Positions 42,367-50,077 of a stretch of 64,000 nt of DNA are shown here, in pieces. The first letter of the stretch is position 1; each line of letters begins with the position of its first letter. The position numbers were made by a program, and so were the translations under genes. Source of the stretch: UBA7960 sp964624065 (GTDB taxonomy: Bacteria > Bacteroidota > Bacteroidia > Bacteroidales > UBA7960); the NCBI GenBank assembly GCA_964624065.1, contig CAZUWF010000001.1:151149-215148 (forward strand), in the 5' to 3' direction. The notes beneath the pieces are model-generated. The model was not told the DNA's origin. It searched no databases and saw only the letters and a program-made list of their open reading frames with translations.

Positions 42367-44178
42367 GTGGCAAAACCGCAAAGTAAAAATACCGACTCCA
42401 TCAAGCTTTCGCTGAAAACAGTGCCCGAAAGCCCGGGCATTTACAAGTTTTTCGATGCTTTTGATCGGATCATTTACGTTGGCAAGGCCAAGAACCTCAA
42501 GAAGCGAGTTTCAACCTACTTCACTCGCGAGAAGCACGACAACAACAAGGTGCGCATAATGGTGAGCAAGGTGGCACGGCTAGAACACTTTGTGGTTGAT
42601 ACCGAAGTTGACGCCCTTTTGCTGGAAAACAATCTGATAAAGAAGTACCAACCACGGTACAATGCAATGCTCAAGGACGACAAAACCTTCCCTTGGATTT
42701 GTATTAAGAACGAACCGATGCCCCGGATTTTCACCACCCGCAATGTGGTACGCGATGGCAGCAGGTACTTTGGCCCGTTTGCTTCGAACCGAATGCTCGG
42801 GGCTTTGATGGAGCTAATAAGGCAGCTGTTCCAGTATCGTACGTGCAGGCTCAACCTCTCTGATAAAAACATTGCATCGGGCAAGTACAAGGTTTGCCTC
42901 GAATACCACGTTGGTAATTGTGCGGGGCCTTGCCAAAGTTTTCAATCGGCCGAGGATTACGCCGAAACAATTAACCAGGTAGAGGAGATTATCAAGGGAA
43001 ACCTTTCAAGGGTAAGGGCAAAGCTAAAGGAGCTAATGCTCGAACACTCGGCAAAACTTGAGTTCGAAAAGGCCAACCTGATAAAGGAAAGGATTTCTTT
43101 GCTCGAAAACTACCAATCTCGCTCCACGGTTGTAAGCGTTTTGCTTACCAATGTTGATGTATGCTCGGTTGTCAGCGACGAGGATTTTGGCTATGTGAAT
43201 TTCTTAAAGGTGGTAGATGGTGCAGTTGTTCATTCATTTACACTGGAGTTGCGCAAGAAACTTGACGAATCCGACGAGCAATTGCTCGAACTTGCCATGG
43301 TAGAGTTGAGGCAAAAATTTCAGAGCAACGCCCCAGAGGTAATAGTTCCGAAAAAGATTGTTGGCTCAATCCCCGACGTAAAATTCACTGTTCCAAAACG
43401 TGGCGACAAGCTAAAGCTCCTCGAACTATCGCAGCGCAATGCCAAGTATTACAGGTTGGAGAAAATGAAGCAAAATGAACTGGTTGACCCCGAAAGGCAC
43501 ACGCGCCGAATTTTGCAGAAGATCAAGGATGATTTCAAACTCCCCGAACTTCCGGTTTACATGGAATGCTTTGACAACAGCAACACTATGGGCAGCCAAC
43601 CTGTGGCGGCAATGGTGGTTTTTCGCAATGCCCGCCCAAGCAAGAAAGAATACCGAAACTACAACATTAGAACCGTTGAAGGCCCCGACGACTACGCAAG
43701 TATGCAAGAAGTCGTAACACGTCGGTACAAGCGACTGCTTGACGAGGGTACGCCTCTGCCAAACCTCGTGGTGGTTGACGGAGGAAAGGGGCAGTTGAGT
43801 TCGGCCTTTGAAGCACTCCAAAACCTTGGCTTGAGAGGCAGGGTTCCAATAGTGGGCATTGCCAAAAGATTGGAAGAAATCTACTTTCCCGGCGATAGCA
43901 TACCCGTTTACATTGACAAAAAATCGGAAACCCTTAAGGTTATTCAAGCAATGCGCGACGAGGCCCACCGCTTCGGAATTACCCATCACCGCCAACGCAG
44001 GCAAAAGGAAAGCCTAAAATCGCAACTTCCCGAAATTAAAGGTATAGGTCCGCAAACAGAAATCCTCCTGCTCGAAAAATTCAAGTCGCTGGCCCGATTA
44101 AAAAAGGCTACCCTTCAAGAAATTGAAGCTGTTGTGGGCATATCCAAGGCAAAAATTTTGAAGGAAAATCTCATTTAG
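42367..44178 (+). CDS. uvrC: Excinuclease ABC subunit C
   Basis: A 603-residue cytoplasmic endonuclease of nucleotide-excision repair that makes both incisions on the UvrB-DNA complex. The N-terminal GIY-YIG nuclease reads PGIYKFFDAFDRIIYVGKAKNLKKR, quoted here as its core GIYKFF...IYVGKAK. The UVR coiled region follows (KLEFEKANLIKERI, about residue 210). The RNase-H-like C-terminal nuclease has ECFDNSNTMG and VVVDGGKGQL, and two helix-hairpin-helix motifs close the protein (GIGPQTEILLL). GTG 42367 is preferred; the TTG at 42361 lies in the -7 box and no ATG is near. Confidence 0.95.
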   Translation: MAKPQSKNTDSIKLSLKTVPESPGIYKFFDAFDRIIYVGKAKNLKKRVSTYFTREKHDNNKVRIMVSKVARLEHFVVDTEVDALLLENNLIKKYQPRYNAMLKDDKTFPWICIKNEPMPRIFTTRNVVRDGSRYFGPFASNRMLGALMELIRQLFQYRTCRLNLSDKNIASGKYKVCLEYHVGNCAGPCQSFQSAEDYAETINQVEEIIKGNLSRVRAKLKELMLEHSAKLEFEKANLIKERISLLENYQSRSTVVSVLLTNVDVCSVVSDEDFGYVNFLKVVDGAVVHSFTLELRKKLDESDEQLLELAMVELRQKFQSNAPEVIVPKKIVGSIPDVKFTVPKRGDKLKLLELSQRNAKYYRLEKMKQNELVDPERHTRRILQKIKDDFKLPELPVYMECFDNSNTMGSQPVAAMVVFRNARPSKKEYRNYNIRTVEGPDDYASMQEVVTRRYKRLLDEGTPLPNLVVVDGGKGQLSSAFEALQNLGLRGRVPIVGIAKRLEEIYFPGDSIPVYIDKKSETLKVIQAMRDEAHRFGITHHRQRRQKESLKSQLPEIKGIGPQTEILLLEKFKSLARLKKATLQEIEAVVGISKAKILKENLI

Positions 44179-44183
44179 TTTTT

Positions 44184-44191
44184 TACCTTTG
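44184..44191 (+). promoter_or_regulatory. -7 box of the Cys-rich gene 44222
   Basis: TACCTTTG followed by TTGCAC is an exact -7 box, 6 bases after the uvrC stop. The ATG at 44222 lies 30 bases downstream. No clear -33 box is visible inside the end of uvrC. Confidence 0.5.
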
Positions 44192-44221
44192 TTGCACTAA
44201 TTGTATTTCGATTGGTGTTTA

Positions 44222-44572
44222 ATGAGGCACATAGCTTTTTTTATATCAACCCTTGTCTTATTCCTTGCCCTCAAGCCCGGTATAGATGCCTCTTGGCCTA
44301 AGGAAGAAAGGGTTGCAACCTGCTGTGGTTCCGATTGTGTCCCAAAAGAGGCAAAAGAAGAAGTTCCACTACCAACTAGCAGAAATGAAGATGATTGCGA
44401 TGGGCACAACTGCAATCCAATGAAACACTGTGGATGCGTAATATTACAGTTCCACAATCCAAGATTGCAAATCCTGACCTTGCCTGCGCACCCCAAATGT
44501 GCTTTTGAAGGGCACCAGATAATTTCTTCGCCACATCTTTCCAAGATCTGGCAACCTCCCCGTATTGTTTAA
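44222..44572 (+). CDS. Small Cys-rich exported protein
   Basis: A 116-residue protein with a signal peptide (about residues 4-23), followed by eight cysteines: TCCGSDC (34, 35, 39), DC (59), NC (64), HCGC (70, 72) and KC (93). His residues flank several of them (GHNC, MKHCGC). It is not clearly the same family as the product of 37788-38258, but its place is the same, just before a Cys-Cys TonB-dependent receptor. Metal binding in the periplasm is a reasonable inference. ATG 44222 is chosen over the upstream TTG, since it fits both the promoter and the signal. Confidence 0.65.
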   Translation: MRHIAFFISTLVLFLALKPGIDASWPKEERVATCCGSDCVPKEAKEEVPLPTSRNEDDCDGHNCNPMKHCGCVILQFHNPRLQILTLPAHPKCAFEGHQIISSPHLSKIWQPPRIV

Positions 44573-44622
44573 CACCTGATTTGGCTCCAACCCTTTTTAA
44601 CCCCTTAATCTTGTACACAAAA

Positions 44623-44723
44623 ATCCCTTGTGGGGTGCTATAAACTCTGTGTAGGTTTAGAGCAACAAGACCTAAATACAAGGGATGACCTTGAAGGATT
44701 TCGCGGTTAAAAGGTGGAGCACC
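44623..44723 (+). promoter_or_regulatory. Structured leader before receptor 44758
   Basis: Outer stem ATCCCTTGT (44623-44631) pairs with ACAAGGGAT (44678-44686). Within it GCTATAAAC (44637-44645) pairs with GTTTAGAGC (44655-44663), 8 of 9 pairs. Further on, GGTG-gag-CACC (44713-44723) followed by CATTTTTT resembles a weak terminator hairpin, 34 bases before the ATG. The order, structured domain, hairpin with T-run, then start codon, is like an attenuator or riboswitch. It fits no class I can name. Confidence 0.45.
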
Positions 44724-44757
44724 CATTTTTTAGTTGTTAAACAATCAAATTTCCGTA

Positions 44758-47016
44758 ATGAAAAAAAACATAATAGGATTCTGTGCATTTTTGCTAATCC
44801 TTACGAATAACTACTTAGCATTTTCACATCACCCGGGGCCTTGCTCCATTACAGGGAAGGTTTTAAATCAAAAAGATGAACCCCTTGTGGGGGCTAGCGT
44901 TTATTGGGTTGGAACAACCAACGGCGTTTCAACGGGCAGTAATGGTGAGTTCACCATTTCTACCCATGACATCGAAGACCTTAAACTTGTTGCCAGTTTT
45001 GTTGGTCACGTTTCAGATACCATTAACATTGAAGGGCAAGAAAAGGTATTTTTCGTTTTAATAGACGAAAGCTTGTTGGGCGAGGTGGTTGTTAGAGGAC
45101 AAAGGTCGGGAGTTGTACTGTCGAGCATTACAGCCATTGCCACCGAAACCATTACCTCCGCAGAGCTTCAAAAATCGGCCTGCTGCGACTTGGCTGGATG
45201 CTTCGAAACCCAAACCTCCGTTCAACCGCAAACCACCAACATTGTTACCAACGCCAAGGAACTTAGAATTATGGGCCTATCGGGAGTTTACAACCAAATA
45301 CTCATTGACGGCCTGCCAATGATCCAGGGGCTTTCGCAAACCTACGGTATTAGTAACATCCCTGGCACATTGGTTCAAAACATACACGTAACCAAGGGTA
45401 CCAACAGCGTGCTTCAAGGCCCTGAAAGCATAAGCGGGCAAATTGCCGTTGAAACATCTGACCCTTGGCAGGCAGACAAGTTATTGTTAAATGCGTTTGT
45501 AAACAGCGATATGGAGAAGCAATTCAACGCCCAGTTCTCGTTTTTGGGTACCGAAGTGGGAAACATTCTCGCCTTACACTCCGTTCAACCTTCCAACCGC
45601 ATTGACAAGAATGGCGACGCGTTTCTAGATTTGCCGCTTTTAACAAGGTATTCCCTGTTTAACAAAACCACCGTAGGCCATGGCGAAGTGGGTGAAATTT
45701 TCACTCAGGTGGCCTTTAGGTTACTTTCAGAAAAACGAACCGGTGGCCTATTGACCTTCGATCCGAGCCTGCATAAGGGTAGCAATACGGTATACGGCCA
45801 ATCCGTGAGTTACAACCAGTATGATCTCACCACCAGAACCGGATTTAGAGTTAGCGAAAAACTAAAATATATGTTGTTTGCCTCGGCATTTTACCAAAAT
45901 CAAAATTCTTACTTCGGTACAGTGGGGTACAATGCCAAGCAACTAAACATTTATGCCAACCTTCAACAAGAACTTCATTACGGACAGGGCAACCACCTGA
46001 ATGCCGGGGCGAGCTTGAAGCTTCACGACCTGGATGAGGCAATTTCTTTTGCCCCCCCTAATAACGTACGGACATATGACGGAGAATATGAAAATAGAGA
46101 AGTGGTAGCCGGAGTGTTTGCCGAAAACACCCTTTTTTTGGTCGACAATAAAGTTGCCTTGCTTTCGGGCTTGAGAGTGGACTGGCACAATCAATTTGGC
46201 TTCAAGCTTACTCCAAGAGCCTTGATAAAAGTTGACATTACCCCAAAAACCATCGTTAGGGCAAACATTGGAACGGGCTGGCGGACTGTAAACCTATTTA
46301 GTGAGAACATAACTCTTTTGGCGAGTAGCCGCAACATTATTTTTGTAGAAGACCTTGAGCCAGAATCTGCCGCCAATTTCGGGATAAACGTTTTGCAAAA
46401 GTTCGAGATGCCACGGCACAGTATGGATGGCTATGTTAGTGTTGATCTTTACAGGACCAATTTTTCAAACCAGTTCTTCCCCGATTACGACACTGACCCA
46501 ACTTTAGCAGTTATCGGCAACTTCAAGGGTGAGAGCTCAAGCTTAGGCTTACAGGTTGAAGCCTCTCTATCGCTTTTTGGACAGTTTGAACTAAAAACGG
46601 GCTACAACTACTTAGATGTTTACAGAGTGCACAATGGAGTGAAGAAATCGCTGCCATTCATTTCAACAAACAGGTTGCTTCAAACCATCGGCTTTAGCCC
46701 CCTTTCGGGGAAATTTAGGGCGGACCTAAACATGCATTGGTATGGAAAGCAAAGGCTTCCTAGCACCGCAAGCAATCCCGTTGAATTTCAAAGGCCCGAC
46801 TACTCAGACCCATACACTCTGGTTAACTTTCAGTTCACCTACAAGATCAAGGGAGTCGAAATATATTCCGGAGTTGAAAATCTGCTTGGCTTCAGGCAAG
46901 ACCAGCCAATAATTAGTTGGCAAGACCCCTTTGGCCCATACTTCGATACTGCCCTTGCCTGGGGTCCAACCCGTGGCCGCGAGTTTTACCTGGGTGTAAG
47001 GTGGCGGATAAACTGA
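44758..47016 (+). CDS. TonB-dependent receptor of the Cys-Cys type, second copy
   Basis: A 752-residue receptor related along its length to the product of 38454-40706. Shared features are the carboxypeptidase-regulatory-like domain (residues 28-110), the plug with KSACCDLAGCFET (Cys142, Cys143, Cys148), LRIMGLSGVYNQIL, and a barrel ending in DPFGPYFDTALAWGP...GREFYLGVRW. The signal peptide region is residues 1-23, then HHPGPC, which adds two His and a Cys. ATG 44758 is chosen because it follows the leader. The likely substrate is a metal or metal complex, inferred from the Cys-rich partners. It ends 261 bases before the RRE-operon promoter. Confidence 0.9.
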   Translation: MKKNIIGFCAFLLILTNNYLAFSHHPGPCSITGKVLNQKDEPLVGASVYWVGTTNGVSTGSNGEFTISTHDIEDLKLVASFVGHVSDTINIEGQEKVFFVLIDESLLGEVVVRGQRSGVVLSSITAIATETITSAELQKSACCDLAGCFETQTSVQPQTTNIVTNAKELRIMGLSGVYNQILIDGLPMIQGLSQTYGISNIPGTLVQNIHVTKGTNSVLQGPESISGQIAVETSDPWQADKLLLNAFVNSDMEKQFNAQFSFLGTEVGNILALHSVQPSNRIDKNGDAFLDLPLLTRYSLFNKTTVGHGEVGEIFTQVAFRLLSEKRTGGLLTFDPSLHKGSNTVYGQSVSYNQYDLTTRTGFRVSEKLKYMLFASAFYQNQNSYFGTVGYNAKQLNIYANLQQELHYGQGNHLNAGASLKLHDLDEAISFAPPNNVRTYDGEYENREVVAGVFAENTLFLVDNKVALLSGLRVDWHNQFGFKLTPRALIKVDITPKTIVRANIGTGWRTVNLFSENITLLASSRNIIFVEDLEPESAANFGINVLQKFEMPRHSMDGYVSVDLYRTNFSNQFFPDYDTDPTLAVIGNFKGESSSLGLQVEASLSLFGQFELKTGYNYLDVYRVHNGVKKSLPFISTNRLLQTIGFSPLSGKFRADLNMHWYGKQRLPSTASNPVEFQRPDYSDPYTLVNFQFTYKIKGVEIYSGVENLLGFRQDQPIISWQDPFGPYFDTALAWGPTRGREFYLGVRWRIN

Positions 47017-47363
47017 TGAAGGGTGGTTGTCAAAGATGCATCAATGCTTTTTAATCAGTTTTTTCACGAAACCTTCTCCAAGTGAGTTAAACTTTTGGTG
47101 GCTCGATAAAGTTTTTTATAACCCTCCTGTAGCAAAATTTTGGGTTTTGAAATTACATTAAACCAAAATATAACCATTGTAAAATTCATTATTGCTTTTG
47201 ATCGTTTCCTGCAATTGACATAAAAAAAGGTCCATTTTTGAATAGATGGGAATTTAGTTTCGAGTTAAACTTGTGAATTGCATTTTAGTCAACAAACAAC
47301 TAACTTTGTCTTTGGTTAAAGGATCATTTCTTTGCTTTTCGAAACAAAAACTTATTCAAGAAC
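47017..47363. other. 347-base region before the RRE operon
   Basis: It contains a weak AT-rich inverted repeat, AAACTTT (47089-47095) with AAAGTTT (47108-47114) followed by TTTATA, perhaps the terminator of the receptor gene. The RRE operon promoter is at its right end. A 41-codon frame at 47036-47161 has a start and stop but no promoter or clear leader-peptide character. No other structure was noted. Confidence 0.5.
47278..47308 (+). promoter_or_regulatory. Promoter of the RRE/ATP-grasp operon
   Basis: TTG (47278-47280), a 20-base spacer and TAACTTTG (47301-47308) match the Bacteroidota promoter at the ideal distance. Transcription would start near 47314, leaving a 50-base leader before the TTG start codon of the first gene. 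Confidence 0.65.
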
Positions 47364-47612
47364 TTGGCAATAAACAAAAACATAGCGATAAGCGAAACAG
47401 GTTTTTTGTTCAACCCCTCAACAGGCGACTCGTTCAGCACCAATCCAATCGGCCGTAAGGTTATCCATTGGCTTCAATCTGGACTTGCCCAAGAGGAAAT
47501 TGTTGCAAAAATGCAAGAAGAATATTCGGTTGACAAGGATACCGTTGAAAAGGATATCCATGATTATATTTCGCTTTTGAAAAGTCATCACATTTTGAAG
47601 GATGAAAAATAA
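47364..47612 (+). CDS. PqqD-like protein (RiPP recognition element)
   Basis: An 82-residue protein with the PqqD/RRE pattern: an N-terminal beta hairpin (ISETGFLFNPSTGDSFSTN), then helices with IGRKVIHWLQSGLAQEEIV and TVEKDIHDYISLLKSHHIL. PqqD-like proteins bind leader peptides of ribosomal peptides and hand them to modifying enzymes. Some also act with ATP-grasp enzymes without a known peptide. The only in-frame start is TTG 47364, since the upstream frame is closed by a TAA at 47301. It overlaps the ATP-grasp gene by 11 bases. It is the first gene of the operon, after the promoter. No precursor gene was found. Confidence 0.85.
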   Translation: MAINKNIAISETGFLFNPSTGDSFSTNPIGRKVIHWLQSGLAQEEIVAKMQEEYSVDKDTVEKDIHDYISLLKSHHILKDEK

Positions 47613-48654
47613 GGTCAAAGTAACAATTGCCGTTACCGGGTTGAACAACATTGATTCTCCCGGTCCGGGAATTCCTGTAATAAGGGCTTTGAGAGACAGC
47701 GATTTCTTTGACTCAAGGATTATTGGCTTAAGCTACGAGGCTCTGGAACCAGGGCTCTACATGCGCGAATTGGTTGACAAATCATATTCTGTTCCATTGC
47801 CAACCGCTGGCTCGGGAGCATTGCTCGAAAGGCTCGGATATATAAACCATAAGGAAAAAATCGATGTAATTATCCCAAATTTCGATGCGGAATTGCACGG
47901 GTTCATAAAAATCGCGGAAACGCTAAATAACCAGTTGGGAATCAAGACATTTCTGCCATCGGCACACAATTTCGAATCGCGTCATAAGACTGCGCTAGAA
48001 AAATTTGGCAAGGCAAACAAGGTTAAGGTTCCGGTTTCAAAAATGGTTAGTAGTGTTGGCGAAATTTACAAGCTAGAAAAGGAGCTCTCCTTTCCGCTGG
48101 TTGTAAAGGGTAAGTATTACGATGCCTACATTGCCACAACCCCCACCCAGGCCGTGTCATATTTTCACCGAATGGCTGCAAAATGGGGGTCACCTGTAAT
48201 ATTGCAGGAGTTCGTTAGCGGAACGGAAGTAAATGTTACAGCAATTGGCGACGGCAAGGGCACATGCATTGGCGCAGTGCCTATGCGAAAACTTTACATA
48301 ACCGACAAGGGAAAGGCCTGGGCCGGGGTGTCGCTGGATGACCCAGAGCTGATTGAGATAACCAATAGGGTAATATCCAATTCAAAATGGAAGGGCGGAT
48401 GCGAACTGGAATTTATAAGGACAAAGGACGATGACTATTACCTGTTGGAAATGAATCCACGGTTCCCGGCTTGGGTTTACCTGTCGGTGGGCTGTGGTCA
48501 AAATCACCCCGAAGCCTTGGTTAAGATGGCACTTGGATATGAAGTTGAGCCTTTTGAAACCTACGAAAAAGGGGTAATGTTTGTAAGGTACAGTTATGAT
48601 AAAATTGTAAGGATTGGCGACTTCGAAAAGATATCCACTAGTGGAGAACTTTAG
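47602..48654 (+). CDS. ATP-grasp ligase, carbamoyl-phosphate-synthase-like
   Basis: A 350-residue cytoplasmic ATP-grasp enzyme that should join a carboxylate to an amine or thiol through an acyl phosphate. The N-terminus (ITVAVTGLNN type, NIDSPGPGIPVIRALR) resembles the pre-ATP-grasp domain of CarB-like ligases. Binding and catalytic parts are FPLVVKGKYYDAY (Lys of the A-loop), LQEFVSGTEVNV and ELEFIRTKDDDYYLLEMNPRFPAW, whose ELEF...EMNPR gives the Mg ligands. Its translation is coupled to the RRE gene. Substrates are unknown. The neighbours suggest an amino acid or decarboxylated amino acid as one of them. Confidence 0.88.
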   Translation: MKNKVKVTIAVTGLNNIDSPGPGIPVIRALRDSDFFDSRIIGLSYEALEPGLYMRELVDKSYSVPLPTAGSGALLERLGYINHKEKIDVIIPNFDAELHGFIKIAETLNNQLGIKTFLPSAHNFESRHKTALEKFGKANKVKVPVSKMVSSVGEIYKLEKELSFPLVVKGKYYDAYIATTPTQAVSYFHRMAAKWGSPVILQEFVSGTEVNVTAIGDGKGTCIGAVPMRKLYITDKGKAWAGVSLDDPELIEITNRVISNSKWKGGCELEFIRTKDDDYYLLEMNPRFPAWVYLSVGCGQNHPEALVKMALGYEVEPFETYEKGVMFVRYSYDKIVRIGDFEKISTSGEL

Positions 48655-48718
48655 CATTCAGCAACTTTTATTACTGCATTTATTATTATGTTAAGTTAAT
48701 CTAACACGGCAAAAGAAG

Positions 48719-50077
48719 ATGGTTAAACTTGCATACGAAAGGCCTTTGATAATCAAGTTGAATACAGGCCTGATGAACAAATTCGGGACTAAAAACCACG
48801 GTGAGGCAGTAAAGGAAATCGATGGAGTACCGGTTAAAAACATTCTTTCGCAGTTTGGCTCGCCCTGCTTTGTCATTTCCGAACGAACAATTCGTGACAA
48901 ATACCGCGAGGCTTACAGGGCTTTTTCCACTCGCTACCCAAAGGTACAATTTGCTTGGAGCTACAAAACAAATTACCTTGATGCTGTATGCCGAACCTAC
49001 CATTCGGAGGGTGCTTGGGCCGAGGTTGTTTCCATTTTCGAATACCAGAAAGCTATTGCCAATGGAGTGGGCGGCGAAAGGATTATTTTCAACGGCCCCG
49101 ACAAGACTTCACAAGATCTGATGGTAGCTGTAGAAAACAACTCGCTGATTCATATCGACCATCTTGACGAGCTCTATCTCCTTGCAGGTATTCTGAAAGA
49201 GACAAGTAAAAAAGCAAGGGTTGCAATAAGGGTGAATATGGAAACGGGGGTTTACCCCATTTGGGATCGGTTTGGGTTTAACTTCGAAAATGGTGCCGCT
49301 TGGAGCGCAATTAATAAGATTTTTGCAAACCCAAACATGGAACTCGTGGGCTTGCATTGCCATATAGGCACCTACATTATTAGCGTAAATGCCTATGCCA
49401 CCGCTGCCCACAAGCTGTGTGAGCTCGCAAGGGGTGTAAAGGAAAAATACGATGTTATGGTGGAGTATATAGATGTTGGTGGAGGGTTTGCCTCATATAA
49501 CAATTTAAAGGGATCGTATCTGAGAAGCAACGACATTATACCTAGTTTTGATGATTATGCCGAGGCAATAACCACCACAATTCTAAATTTTGGATTCAGG
49601 CACGAAGAACTCCCCGCACTTTACCTCGAAACCGGCCGCGCTCTTATTGACGATGCAGCATTCTTGTTAGGTAGTGTTGTGGCCCTGAAAAGGCTTAACG
49701 ATGGCCGCAGGGCAACAATCCTTGACATTGGTGTGAACATTCTTTTCACCGCCTTTTGGTATGACCACGAAGTTTCGCCAGCCCAGGATTTCACTAAGTA
49801 TTCGGAGGATATGGTCTTGTACGGGCCGCTGTGCATGAACATTGATGTAATTAGGGAAAGTGCCAACCTGCCCCTACTAAACCGTGGCGACCACGTGGTG
49901 ATTCACCGTGTTGGAGCGTATAATATGACACAATGGATGCAGTTCATTCAAATGAGGCCCGCAATAGTAATGATTGACCCGAAAGGCCAAGTACACCAAA
50001 TAAGGAAGGCAGAAACCATTAGCACCCTTGTGGATCAGGAAATAGTACCCGAGCATCTTGCAAAATGCTCGATTTAA
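48719..50077 (+). CDS. Fold-III PLP-dependent decarboxylase (DAP/ornithine type)
   Basis: A 452-residue enzyme of the group IV decarboxylases (diaminopimelate, ornithine, arginine or carboxynorspermidine). The PLP lysine is Lys83 in AWSYKTN. Other motifs are GLHCHIGT (residues 211-218), VGGGF (Gly254-256), ETGRALI (304-310, canonical EPGR), C372 and Asp376 in PLCMNID (canonical CESxD), and Tyr401 in GAYNMT. Catalytic residues are kept, while the altered EPGR and CES motifs suggest a substrate other than meso-DAP. It lies 64 bases after the ATP-grasp gene and overlaps the next gene by 13 bases. The substrate is unknown. Confidence 0.87.
   Translation: MVKLAYERPLIIKLNTGLMNKFGTKNHGEAVKEIDGVPVKNILSQFGSPCFVISERTIRDKYREAYRAFSTRYPKVQFAWSYKTNYLDAVCRTYHSEGAWAEVVSIFEYQKAIANGVGGERIIFNGPDKTSQDLMVAVENNSLIHIDHLDELYLLAGILKETSKKARVAIRVNMETGVYPIWDRFGFNFENGAAWSAINKIFANPNMELVGLHCHIGTYIISVNAYATAAHKLCELARGVKEKYDVMVEYIDVGGGFASYNNLKGSYLRSNDIIPSFDDYAEAITTTILNFGFRHEELPALYLETGRALIDDAAFLLGSVVALKRLNDGRRATILDIGVNILFTAFWYDHEVSPAQDFTKYSEDMVLYGPLCMNIDVIRESANLPLLNRGDHVVIHRVGAYNMTQWMQFIQMRPAIVMIDPKGQVHQIRKAETISTLVDQEIVPEHLAKCSI

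Noticed and set aside
44222..44572. Assignment of the second Cys-rich protein to the same family as the first
   Set aside because: Cysteine spacing differs (TCCGSDC and HCGC versus HTCKTC and CSAC) and the PP region does not align. Only the position is shared.
47273..47458. 61-codon frame as a precursor peptide for the RRE operon
   Set aside because: It starts before the inferred transcription start and mostly overlaps the RRE gene in another frame.
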